From NCBI GenBank assembly GCA_016722565.1, contig JADKIU010000001.1:248001-312000 (forward strand): a DNA stretch of 64,000 bases. The letters are read 5' to 3'. This DNA comes from Bacteroidota bacterium. GTDB taxonomy: Bacteria > Bacteroidota > Bacteroidia > 2-12-FULL-35-15. Below the pieces are notes generated by a model that had not been told where the DNA came from, ran no database searches, and worked only from the letters and a program-made list of their open reading frames with translations. Shown here one piece after another: positions 52,620 to 60,440 of this stretch. The position numbers and the translations under genes are program-made. How positions within the stretch are numbered: the first letter of the stretch is position 1; every line of letters begins with the position of its first letter.

Positions 52620-54080
52620 ATGAACATACTCAACGAAGTCATCGGAAATATGAATAAGGAGGAAACACGAAGTTTCAAGCTCTTTATCAATCGTACAGAA
52701 AAGGCAACAGAAAGAAAAGATGAGCTGTTGTTTGATTTTATCCGCAAGCAATACCCGGAGTATGACGAAGAAAAAATTCTGAAAAAACTGTACGATACGG
52801 AAGATAAAAACGCACTGTATCGTTTGAAAAACAGGTTGTTTGATGATATCGGCAAGACTTTAACACTGCATTATTACGATGCCAATGAATACAATATCGT
52901 TTTAAATTATTTGTTTTTGTCACGTTTGTTTCAGAATAAAGGACAAGCCGCAACGGCCTATTATTACTTAAACAAAGCTTTCCGAAAGGCAAATGAAAAT
53001 GAGCAACTGGACTGGCTGGATATTATTTATGGGGAATTTATAAAGCTTTCGCACGAAACATTGGAAATTAATCCGGAAGTATACATTCAAAAACGAAAGG
53101 ACAATCGTTCGAAATTGAATAAGGTGCAAGAGATTGATGATATTTTGGCTGCATTGATTTATCGGATTAAAGTTTCTCAAAATTTTGCAAAACAAAGTAC
53201 CGAAATTTTAAAGCTCCTTCAAAAAACAGTCAATGATTTTGCGAAAAGCAAGGACGTAAGGAACAGTCCGGTTTTACGCTTTAAAATCTATCAATCTGTT
53301 AGCCGTATTTTATTACAGCAACAAGATTATAAATCACTTGAAAAGTATTTGTTGCAGACGTTTGATGAGTTTTCAAAAGAAAAATTATTTAATAAAAACA
53401 ACCATGATACAAAACTTCAAATGCTTACGTATTTGATCAATTCGTTGTTTAAAAATGGTAAAATAGACCTTTCGTTAAACTATGTGGAGAAGCTAAAATT
53501 AGCCATGGAAGAGTTTGGAAAGACACTTTACGATAAGTATTTGTTTTATTATTATAATTCATTGGTAATTAATTATTCGGTAAAAAATATTGATAAAGCG
53601 ATTGAGATTCTGCACGAAGCGAAAGACAATGCCAGCATTCAAAAACTTTCGATTTACAATGTGTTTGTGTATTTGAATTTGGCGGTGTTGAATTTTGACA
53701 AAAAGAATTTTAAGGAATCGTTAAAACATTTGGTAAAGCCGATGATGCAGGATGCTTTTAAGCACTTGGATGAGGCTTGGCATCTGAAACTGGCGGTATT
53801 TGAATTAATGATTCGATATGAATTGGGAGACTTTGATTATTTGGAACATAAATCCGAACGTATTCGGAAGGAGTATTCCGCGCTATTGAAAAAAGAGGAG
53901 TATGTGCGTCAGAAGGAAATGGTGAAAGTGATTGAAAAGATGATGAATGCAGAAGGTATAAAAAAGAACAAGCAACTGTTAAAAGAAATTAACGTGTTGC
54001 TTGATGGGGAAATGTTAAAGAGTAGCTCAGATAGCGATATAATAAACTATAGCGATTGGTTGAAAACAAAAGCTAGTTAG
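52620..54080 (+). CDS. conserved helical (TPR-like) hypothetical protein
   Basis: Protein of 486 aa, entirely alpha-helical in appearance, no signal peptide. The N-terminus NILNEVIGNMNKEETRSFKL is followed by helical repeats with spacing like TPR/HEAT (LSRLFQNKGQAATAYYYLNK, RILLQQQDYKSLEKYLLQT, INYSVKNIDKAIEILHEAK). It looks like a cytosolic scaffold conserved in Bacteroidota; function unknown. It ends by overlapping the convergent RsbW-like gene by eight bases. Confidence 0.7.
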   Translation: MNILNEVIGNMNKEETRSFKLFINRTEKATERKDELLFDFIRKQYPEYDEEKILKKLYDTEDKNALYRLKNRLFDDIGKTLTLHYYDANEYNIVLNYLFLSRLFQNKGQAATAYYYLNKAFRKANENEQLDWLDIIYGEFIKLSHETLEINPEVYIQKRKDNRSKLNKVQEIDDILAALIYRIKVSQNFAKQSTEILKLLQKTVNDFAKSKDVRNSPVLRFKIYQSVSRILLQQQDYKSLEKYLLQTFDEFSKEKLFNKNNHDTKLQMLTYLINSLFKNGKIDLSLNYVEKLKLAMEEFGKTLYDKYLFYYYNSLVINYSVKNIDKAIEILHEAKDNASIQKLSIYNVFVYLNLAVLNFDKKNFKESLKHLVKPMMQDAFKHLDEAWHLKLAVFELMIRYELGDFDYLEHKSERIRKEYSALLKKEEYVRQKEMVKVIEKMMNAEGIKKNKQLLKEINVLLDGEMLKSSSDSDIINYSDWLKTKAS

Positions 54081-54486
54081 CCATTTTGAAATCCAACACC
54101 ACTTTGCTGCCATTGTCTTCAAATGAAACTTTGTCGGCCAAGTTGCGCATTAAAAATACACCGCGACCATTCGGGTTTTCAATGTTTTCAGGATTGGTTG
54201 GATCCGGCAAGTTATCATAATTAAATCCTTTTCCTTCATCTTTTACAATGAATGAAACATGATCGGGGAAGGATTTAAAGAAAATATCGATATTTTTCTT
54301 TGGGTTTGCTTGATTACCATGATAAATTGCATTGTTTACTGCTTCAGTAATCGCTACAAGTATATTTCCGTAATAATCTTCGCTGATGTTGAACAAATCA
54401 CACACATCTTCTACCATACGCTCAACAAGAATGATATTCTCTGCTCTTGAAGCGATTCTGATTTTTTGATTTTCTGCAAGTACCAT
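54073..54486 (-). CDS. RsbW-like anti-sigma factor / ATP-binding protein (HATPase_c_2)
   Basis: Protein of 137 aa. GHKL-type serine kinase core: the N-box AITEAVNNAIYHGNQANPKK (about residues 49-68), the G1 box VKDEGKGFNYDNLPDP (about 81-96), and the G2 box NGRGVFLMRNLADKV (about 104-118). Such proteins bind and phosphorylate anti-sigma-factor antagonists in partner-switching systems. No sigma factor or STAS gene is adjacent. The ATG at 54486 is one base from the stop of the DUF4175 gene (TAATATG), so it is co-transcribed with it. A SpoIIE phosphatase lies elsewhere in the window (61.6 kb). Confidence 0.85.
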   Translation of the reverse strand: MVLAENQKIRIASRAENIILVERMVEDVCDLFNISEDYYGNILVAITEAVNNAIYHGNQANPKKNIDIFFKSFPDHVSFIVKDEGKGFNYDNLPDPTNPENIENPNGRGVFLMRNLADKVSFEDNGSKVVLDFKMAN

Positions 54487-54487
54487 A

Positions 54488-57400
54488 TTAGTTTCCAAAG
54501 TTGTTGAAGTATTGGTTTACTTTTGACTTAAAGAAAGGAGTTAAGGACGGTGGAACCGTTTTGAGTAATTCCGTTTCTTTTTGTTTCAGCATATTATACT
54601 CCAAAAATTCATTAGGGTTACTAAAATTTGCATTTTTTGATTCATTTGATTGTCTTTTTTCATCCATTTCTCGTTCTTTCTCCGCCTTTTCGCTTTCTAG
54701 CAAGCGAGTCAGGATTTCTTCTTGGCGCTTTAAAGTTTCCGGACTGATGAGTTTATTGACCAAATCCGTCTCCGTTTCTTCCATTTTCTCAATAATTTTG
54801 CTCATTCCTCCGGCTCCTTTTCCATCTTTATTGATTTGATCCGACATTTTTTGCAATTCTTGGCGCAAAGCAGCCTGTTGTGCAGCAAGTTGAGCCAATT
54901 CTTTACTCATTCCTCCCATGCCCATTCCAGGTTTGTTTCCTGGTTTATTGCCACCTTTTTCCATCCCATCTTTCAGCTTTTTAATTTGCTGATTGAGTTG
55001 TTCCTGCATTTTGCGCATACTGGCCATGGATGGTTTTTCTCCTTTTCCACCCGGTTTTTTACAGCTACCACTTCCCGGTTTGCTGTTTTTAGCATTCATC
55101 TGCATTTGTTTGAGTGCTTCATTGAGCATCAATGCCAGATTATTGATAGAGGTCATGGCGAATTGTTGACGACTTAATGCTTCTTGTTTGTGGTTTTTTC
55201 CATCATATGCAGGGGTTTGAGATTCGGTAATTTCTTCCGAAGCTTTGTCCATGTTCATATTGATTGCACTAATTTCTTTGTTCACAGCAGCAGCAATTTG
55301 CGGTACCCGTTTGCTAAGCGCCAACAATGTATCTTCAATCATCTTCGAATCATCTTTCAATTTCTTCTGCTTCTGATTGATTTTCACATATTGAGGATCG
55401 TTGGGTTTTGTTTTTGTCAATTGTCCCATCAATGCTTCTTGTCCGAATGACAGCTGAATAAGATTTTCCAATAAGCCTCTCATTTTATCAATGTCTTCCT
55501 CAGCTTGTTGTTGTTCTTCTTGTTGCTGTGCTTTCTCCATCTGCTGGCTCATTTCTTCCATTTTTTGAGAAGCATCTTTTTGAGATTTGGCAGCATCTTT
55601 CTTTTTGTTTTCATTCAGATTTTCGCTGCTTTTTTGCATGTCACTTTTTATTTCCTCCTGCTTTTGATCTGTGTTTTCAAGCTTTTTAGGTTCTTCCAAT
55701 TCGTTGTTCTTTTTTTCAAGCTCTTTCAAATCCTTTTTCAAATCCTCAAACTTTTTATTTAAATCGTCTTGTTTTGCTTTTTGGTCTTTAGCATCCGTCT
55801 TTTTCTCTTCTGATTGTTTGGCAAGTTCTTCTTGCTTTTTTGCCAAATCATTTAGTTTATCAATGCTTTCTTGAAGTTTTTGTTCTACTTCTAATTGTTT
55901 GAAAATTTCGAGGTTGCGATCTAATTCTTTTAATAAATCTTTGTTTTCCAACTTCATTTTATCCAAAGCTTCCTGCACTTTATCCTTATCCATTTTTTCT
56001 AAGAGTTTTTGCAACTCATCGTATTTTTCTTTCAGCTCAGGAGTCATTACCTTATCAAACAACTCTTCGAGTTGTTTTTGTTTTTCTAAAACCTCCTCGT
56101 TTTGTTGTTTGTATTCATTCTTTTGCTCATTATTCTGTTGGTTTTCATTTTTAACCGATTCGATTTTCTTTTGAAGATTTTTTTGTTTGTCGAGTAATTC
56201 TTTCAATTTCTTTTTTTCTTCCCAGGATAAATCTTTTTTCTCTGCAACCTTGCGTTGTAAGTCAGCAAGCTCTTTTTGCACCTCTTTTGCTTCACGGATG
56301 CTTTCTTCCAAATCTTCCTTAATCTTATTATTGTTTTTGTCGGTATTTTCTTCCAGCTCTTTTAATGTAGGAGCTTTAAAAATCATTTTATGGCTGCGCG
56401 CTGACTTACTGCCTGTTACACCATCGTTATCCCAAACTTCAAAATAATATTCAACCTGGTCTCCCGGAGCAACTCCCAATTCGGTCATATCCCAGTAGTG
56501 AAAAAACTGGTCTTGGGTAACCCCTTTGCTAAGTGCAATGGGAACACCGTTGGCTGTCATCTTCTTGTAGTTGTCGGTTGCAGCAGAATCGTTGTTTGTG
56601 ATAAAACGATAGTTAAACGAAAGTTTGTTAAATCCATAGTCGTCTTTCACTTCGCCACGGAAATAGATGCGTTTATTAGAGGTAGAATCCTTCTTTTCTG
56701 CTACGGTAATTTGGGGGTAAGCGTCCGGAATAACATTAATAGAATAGGTAACAGAATCTTTGCTTTTCAAATATTGATTTGCTGTGGTAACAGAATAATT
56801 TTTGTCGCGGAACAAGCGGGTGGAATAACTAAAATTATTTTCACGTGCAGGAGCAACTGAAAAAGAGGTGTCGTTAAAATTTAACCGAATTTGTTCGGTA
56901 TTTTGAGTGTTGAAATTCCAGCTGAGTTTGGTTCCTGCAGGGATTACCAAGTCGCCTGTATTTTTAATTACTTCATCTTTTTTATTTAAATATTTCGGAT
57001 ACGACAATGCAATATCAAAACTTAATAAGATTGGGTTGGGCAGTGCAACCAACTCGTATTCCTTTGATTTGAAGCCATCAGCAACGAGTTGAAAGGGGAT
57101 GCTTTTTTGAACATTCTTAAAGAGGTATGTAAAATTGACAATGTTTTCTTTGTCCAACTTAAACTCATTGCCGTCAATTTCAACAAATACATTTTCAGGA
57201 ACTTCATCACCGGTGAGTTTTACTTTCAACTCATAATCTTGTTGCGTTACCGTTTTTAAATCAGAATTCGTAATCACAAATTGAAACGGAGCTTGTTTTT
57301 CAAAATATTCGGTATGTTTCACCAAGCGCTTTGTTCCATCAGTGATGATGCTGGGTGCGGCAAAGAGAATGACAGTAATCAGCAAAATCGGAATCAGCGC

Positions 57401-57892
57401 ATATTTTAGATATTTTTTATTTTCTGAAAAATCAACTGCAGAAGTAAATGGAATAGGTTTTAATTCCAGCGTTTTTTGATTGATGCTAGCTTCAATTAGT
57501 TGATAGTTATTCGTTGTCGGTGGTTGGTTGGTGTCTTGAAGCGATTGTAGTTGCAATACATTCAACAGTTTATCTTGCACATTCGAAAAGTGTTTTCCAA
57601 TGATTGCAGATGCTTCTTCGTGCGAAATAATTTTCCCGATTTTATAAAGTTTGGAAACGGGAATAGCGATGTACTTCACTAAAATGAAGAGAGAAGCCAA
57701 AACAAAGGAATAAAAGAGAACGGTTCTGACAGCAGAGTTAAAATGAGCAAAGTATTCAAGCGTAGTGGCAGACACAAAAAATAATAAAACCAAAGCCGTA
57801 CTATAAATTACTCCGCGTAAGAGCAGATTTTTATAATACTTACGGATGAATTCATCCAGCTTTTCAATTAAATTTTGATAGTTGCTTGACAT
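54488..57892 (-). CDS. DUF4175 family membrane protein
   Basis: Protein of 1134 aa. Three N-terminal membrane segments (about residues 23-44, 52-75, 165-183) precede a large periplasmic part. About residues 190-500 are beta-rich, with bacterial Ig-like segments such as YVFEVWDNDGVTG-type YYFEVWDNDGV (about 473-483). About 505-790 is a very long Lys/Glu/Gln-rich coiled coil, and about 930-1010 is Gly/Met/Lys-rich. The C-terminal end YNMLKQKETELLKTVPPSLT is conserved. Bacteroidota-specific family of unknown function, often near MoxR/RsbW or von Willebrand-type genes (recollection, not proven here). Promoter box at 57933-57940. Confidence 0.85.
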   Translation of the reverse strand: MSSNYQNLIEKLDEFIRKYYKNLLLRGVIYSTALVLLFFVSATTLEYFAHFNSAVRTVLFYSFVLASLFILVKYIAIPVSKLYKIGKIISHEEASAIIGKHFSNVQDKLLNVLQLQSLQDTNQPPTTNNYQLIEASINQKTLELKPIPFTSAVDFSENKKYLKYALIPILLITVILFAAPSIITDGTKRLVKHTEYFEKQAPFQFVITNSDLKTVTQQDYELKVKLTGDEVPENVFVEIDGNEFKLDKENIVNFTYLFKNVQKSIPFQLVADGFKSKEYELVALPNPILLSFDIALSYPKYLNKKDEVIKNTGDLVIPAGTKLSWNFNTQNTEQIRLNFNDTSFSVAPARENNFSYSTRLFRDKNYSVTTANQYLKSKDSVTYSINVIPDAYPQITVAEKKDSTSNKRIYFRGEVKDDYGFNKLSFNYRFITNNDSAATDNYKKMTANGVPIALSKGVTQDQFFHYWDMTELGVAPGDQVEYYFEVWDNDGVTGSKSARSHKMIFKAPTLKELEENTDKNNNKIKEDLEESIREAKEVQKELADLQRKVAEKKDLSWEEKKKLKELLDKQKNLQKKIESVKNENQQNNEQKNEYKQQNEEVLEKQKQLEELFDKVMTPELKEKYDELQKLLEKMDKDKVQEALDKMKLENKDLLKELDRNLEIFKQLEVEQKLQESIDKLNDLAKKQEELAKQSEEKKTDAKDQKAKQDDLNKKFEDLKKDLKELEKKNNELEEPKKLENTDQKQEEIKSDMQKSSENLNENKKKDAAKSQKDASQKMEEMSQQMEKAQQQEEQQQAEEDIDKMRGLLENLIQLSFGQEALMGQLTKTKPNDPQYVKINQKQKKLKDDSKMIEDTLLALSKRVPQIAAAVNKEISAINMNMDKASEEITESQTPAYDGKNHKQEALSRQQFAMTSINNLALMLNEALKQMQMNAKNSKPGSGSCKKPGGKGEKPSMASMRKMQEQLNQQIKKLKDGMEKGGNKPGNKPGMGMGGMSKELAQLAAQQAALRQELQKMSDQINKDGKGAGGMSKIIEKMEETETDLVNKLISPETLKRQEEILTRLLESEKAEKEREMDEKRQSNESKNANFSNPNEFLEYNMLKQKETELLKTVPPSLTPFFKSKVNQYFNNFGN

Positions 57893-57932
57893 GCGATTCT
57901 ATAACGTTGTTTTCAGGACTTTGTTACATATC

Positions 57933-57940
57933 CAAAGGTA
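57933..57940 (-). promoter_or_regulatory. -7 promoter box for the DUF4175/RsbW-like operon
   Basis: Minus-strand TACCTTTG, 40 bases upstream of the ATG at 57892. No clear -33 TTTG. Confidence 0.45.
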
Positions 57941-57990
57941 GTGAATAATTAGGCTGTTTCATAATGAATGTGGTATCTAATAAAAAAAAT

Positions 57991-58130
57991 TTAACAACAA
58001 AGAAACATATGATTTTGCTGGTTAAAGAAGGACATAAAACCATGAAAAAAATCGTTTTAACGATTTTTGGCTCATTGTCTCTCATGGTTTTCTTTTTCTT
58101 TTCTTTTTTTCTATGTTTCTATGTGGTTAG
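57991..58130. repeat. nested inverted repeat, about 140 bases
   Basis: Outer arms 57991-58009 and 58112-58130 pair at 16 of 19 positions (CTATGTTTCTATGTGG type). Inner arms AAAACCATGA (58036-58045) and TCATGGTTTT (58082-58091) pair perfectly. A central perfect palindrome AAAAATCGTT-TT-AACGATTTTT lies at 58047-58068. The strands would form a long hairpin, as in MITE-like repeats. Confidence 0.7.
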
Positions 58131-58148
58131 AATAAACAAAAAATGCTT

Positions 58149-58156
58149 TAACTTTG
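58149..58156 (+). promoter_or_regulatory. -7 promoter box for ferritin
   Basis: TAACTTTG, 58 bases before the ATG at 58215. Confidence 0.45.
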
Positions 58157-58214
58157 TTTTAGTTAGTGGATGCAATTTGAATGAATAATCCATAATTATA
58201 AAAAACAAAAAACT

Positions 58215-58736
58215 ATGATCGCAAAAAAAGTAGAATCAGCTTTAAATCAGCAAATCGAGCTGGAAGCAGCATCTTCACAATATTATTTAGCAATGGCTTC
58301 TTGGGCTGAAACACAAGGTTTAGAAGGTGTTGCAGCCTTTTTATACACACATGCAGATGAGGAGCGCATGCACATGCTTAAATTGATAAAGTATGTAAAC
58401 GAGCGTGGTGGACAAGCGTTGATTCCGGCATTAAAGGCACAACCGCAAAAATTTAAATCAGTACAATTTGTATTTGAGGAAGTATTGAAGCACGAAGTAT
58501 TGGTTTCAAATGAAATTAATAATTGTGTTGAAGTGTGTTTGAAAGAAAAGGATTATACAACACACAACTTCTTGCAATGGTATGTTTCTGAGCAAATTGA
58601 AGAAGAAGCATTGGCTCGCAAAATCCTAGATAAATTAAAATTTATTGGTGGAGATAAGAGTGGTTTATATTTCTTCGATAGAGATTTGGGTAGTATTTCT
58701 GTTGCGGATACTGGCGCAGATAAAGGAAACGCATAA
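58215..58736 (+). CDS. ferritin (iron storage, non-haem)
   Basis: Protein of 173 aa, four-helix bundle. Key residues: E17 near QIELEAASSQYYLAMASW, the ferroxidase-centre block HADEERMHMLKLIKYVNERG (about 46-65) and EVCLKEKDYTTHNFLQWYVSEQIEEE (within 104-130; ends EQIEEEALARKIL). FtnA-like rather than bacterioferritin (no haem Met). Stores and detoxifies iron in the cytosol. Own promoter and a strong terminator; terminator shared with metX. Confidence 0.93.
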   Translation: MIAKKVESALNQQIELEAASSQYYLAMASWAETQGLEGVAAFLYTHADEERMHMLKLIKYVNERGGQALIPALKAQPQKFKSVQFVFEEVLKHEVLVSNEINNCVEVCLKEKDYTTHNFLQWYVSEQIEEEALARKILDKLKFIGGDKSGLYFFDRDLGSISVADTGADKGNA

Positions 58737-58740
58737 AATA

Positions 58741-58789
58741 AAAAAGCCTCGTTTGTCGACTTCGCTCGAAATGACAAACGAGGCTTTTT
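58741..58789. terminator. bidirectional terminator between ferritin and metX
   Basis: AAAAAGCCTCGTTTGTC (58741-58757), a loop that includes ACTTCGCTCGAAAT, then GACAAACGAGGCTTTTT (58773-58789). A 17-bp stem with A and T tracts on both sides, ending against the metX stop at 58790. Confidence 0.92.
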
Positions 58790-59794
58790 TTAATTCATCT
58801 CTATTGCCTCCCCAATCAACTTGCCTTCAATCAAAAATCCATCGTGCCCATAAGGAGAATCAATTTCCACAAATTTTGAATTTGGAATGTGCTGCGCCAT
58901 TGTTTTTTGTTCGGCAATCGGACAAAGGAAATCGCTGGAGATGCCGATGATGGTTGTTTTTAAGGAAATACTTTTTAATACATCTTCGAGTGTCCCTCTG
59001 TTGCGAGCGATGTTATGCGAATCCATCGCCTTTGTTAAAATCCAATAACTATAAGCATTGAACCGTTTTACCAATTTTTCACCTTGATAATTGATATAAG
59101 AGCTTGCTTTGAAATTGTCTAATTTATGTTCACTGTCCGTTTGTGTTTTCACAAAGGCATCGTAATTTCTATACGTGAGCATGCCGATTGCTCGCGCAGT
59201 TTTTAGTCCGGCTGCTCCTGCTGTCTGGTGATGTTCTTTCCATGTTAAATCCGTTTCAATTGCCAAGCGTTGCGCTGTATGGATGGCAATACCCCAAGCT
59301 GATTCTTGCGCACCAGTAGCCACCAGCACCATGTTTTCAAAAACAGTTGGTTCTGTTAAAGCCCATTCAATTGTTTGATAGCCACCCATCGAGCCACCAA
59401 TAATGGTGTTTATTTTTTCTATTCCTAAATGTTTACGCAAAATGATATGCGCCTGTACCATATCACGAATCGTTACTTGTGGGAAGGAACTATAAAACGG
59501 TTTTTGTGTTTCAGGATTAATGCTTAATGGTCCGGATGAACCATAACAGGAACCAATAATATTTGCACAAATGATAAAGTGGTGTGCAGGATCGTATTTT
59601 TTTCCTGCCCCCACGAGTGTGTCCCACCAATCTGCAACATCACTGTTTGCAGTAAGTGCATGACAGAACCAAACCACATTACTTTTATCGGCATTGATTG
59701 CTCCATACGTATGGTAAACAACATCCAACGTTTGTAAGGTTTGCCCGTTTTCCAGTTTTAACGGTTGGCGATATGTAAAAAAGTGTTTATTCAT
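58790..59794 (-). CDS. metX: homoserine O-acetyltransferase (MetX)
   Basis: Protein of 334 aa, alpha/beta-hydrolase fold. Nucleophile Ser135 in IIGGSMGGYQ, oxyanion NIIGSCYGSSGP near 78-89, and catalytic Asp/His pair in GISSDFLCPI and PYGHDGFL (about residues 280-318). Acylates homoserine with acetyl- or succinyl-CoA as the first step of methionine synthesis by direct sulfhydrylation; acetyl versus succinyl specificity is not decided here. The ATG at 59794 is used; an earlier ATG at 59830 would start inside the promoter region. Divergent from an OsmC gene, near the PLP enzyme at 60441. Confidence 0.9.
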   Translation of the reverse strand: MNKHFFTYRQPLKLENGQTLQTLDVVYHTYGAINADKSNVVWFCHALTANSDVADWWDTLVGAGKKYDPAHHFIICANIIGSCYGSSGPLSINPETQKPFYSSFPQVTIRDMVQAHIILRKHLGIEKINTIIGGSMGGYQTIEWALTEPTVFENMVLVATGAQESAWGIAIHTAQRLAIETDLTWKEHHQTAGAAGLKTARAIGMLTYRNYDAFVKTQTDSEHKLDNFKASSYINYQGEKLVKRFNAYSYWILTKAMDSHNIARNRGTLEDVLKSISLKTTIIGISSDFLCPIAEQKTMAQHIPNSKFVEIDSPYGHDGFLIEGKLIGEAIEMN

Positions 59795-59805
59795 ATTAAC
59801 CAAAG

Positions 59806-59813
59806 CAAAACTA
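59806..59813 (-). promoter_or_regulatory. -7 promoter box for metX
   Basis: Minus-strand TAGTTTTG, 11 bases upstream of the metX ATG. It forms a divergent pair with the OsmC promoter. Confidence 0.45.
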
Positions 59814-59835
59814 ATCAAAATATACATCAATTACT

Positions 59836-59843
59836 TACCTTTG
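59836..59843 (+). promoter_or_regulatory. -7 promoter box for the OsmC gene
   Basis: TACCTTTG, 19 bases before the ATG at 59863. Confidence 0.5.
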
Positions 59844-59862
59844 AAATTCAAAATTAATTAGA

Positions 59863-60282
59863 ATGAGAATAGAACTAAAACGATTGGATGATGCCTTTCA
59901 CTTTGAAGCAATTAGTGAAACAGGAAATGTTGCGCAAATGGATGCGGGGGAGAATATTGGAGGACATAATAAAGGTGTTCGTCCGATGCAGATGTTATTG
60001 ATGGGCTTGGGTGGTTGTAGTGCAATTGATATTGTTTTGATATTAAAAAAGCAGCGACAGGTGATTGAAGATTTTACAATTAGTATTGATGGCGAGCGTG
60101 AGCACGGGAAAGAGCCTTCGTTGTGGGAAACAATAGGACTTCATTTTAAATTTAAGGGACAAATTGATAAAGAGAAAGCAGAGCGAGCGGTTCAATTGTC
60201 GATGGAGAAATATTGTTCGGTTTCAAAAACGTTGGAACTTGCGGGAGCCAAGATAACATACAAGGTCTCCGTGAATGAATAA
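59863..60282 (+). CDS. OsmC/Ohr family protein
   Basis: Protein of 139 aa. The two reactive cysteines of the family are C52 in MGLGGCSAIDIVLIL and C118 in MEKYCSVSKTL, about 66 residues apart as expected for the peroxidatic and resolving Cys. It reduces organic hydroperoxides or acts on related thiol chemistry. The position between divergent metX and the gamma-lyase-type PLP gene suggests a link to sulfur/methionine metabolism (inference). Full length. Confidence 0.9.
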   Translation: MRIELKRLDDAFHFEAISETGNVAQMDAGENIGGHNKGVRPMQMLLMGLGGCSAIDIVLILKKQRQVIEDFTISIDGEREHGKEPSLWETIGLHFKFKGQIDKEKAERAVQLSMEKYCSVSKTLELAGAKITYKVSVNE

Positions 60283-60287
60283 GAATA

Positions 60288-60433
60288 GGAACGCAGATTT
60301 ATTATGATTTTTATGATAAAAAATGATTAATAGGTTTGGGTTCCGGTGTTATTTAAAACAAAAACATAATATGAGTAAAAATTTTATGTTTTAAAAATCT
60401 TAACAAATCATAACCATAATAAATCTGCGTTCC
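60288..60433. repeat. 146-base inverted repeat between osmC and metZ
   Basis: Perfect 19-base arms GGAACGCAGATTTATTATG (60288-60306) and CATAATAAATCTGCGTTCC (60415-60433), with further imperfect pairing inside. The loop region contains TAGGTTTG (60331-60338), which matches TAnnTTTG and could drive the downstream gene. MITE-like in shape; no transposase and no evident target-site duplication. Confidence 0.75.
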
Positions 60434-60440
60434 CATATCA

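Larger units (their letters stand above)
57893..58214. other. 322-base gap: DUF4175 promoter, palindromic repeat and ferritin promoter
   Basis: Contains the minus-strand box at 57933-57940, a 140-base inverted repeat (57991-58130) and the ferritin box at 58149-58156. A 74-codon frame at 57964-58188 lies across the repeat and is rejected as coding. Confidence 0.65.

Noticed and set aside
57964..58188. 74-codon plus-strand frame in front of ferritin
   Set aside because: It runs across a nested inverted repeat, with Lys- and Phe-rich low-complexity content that follows from the A/T tracts. No conserved pattern.
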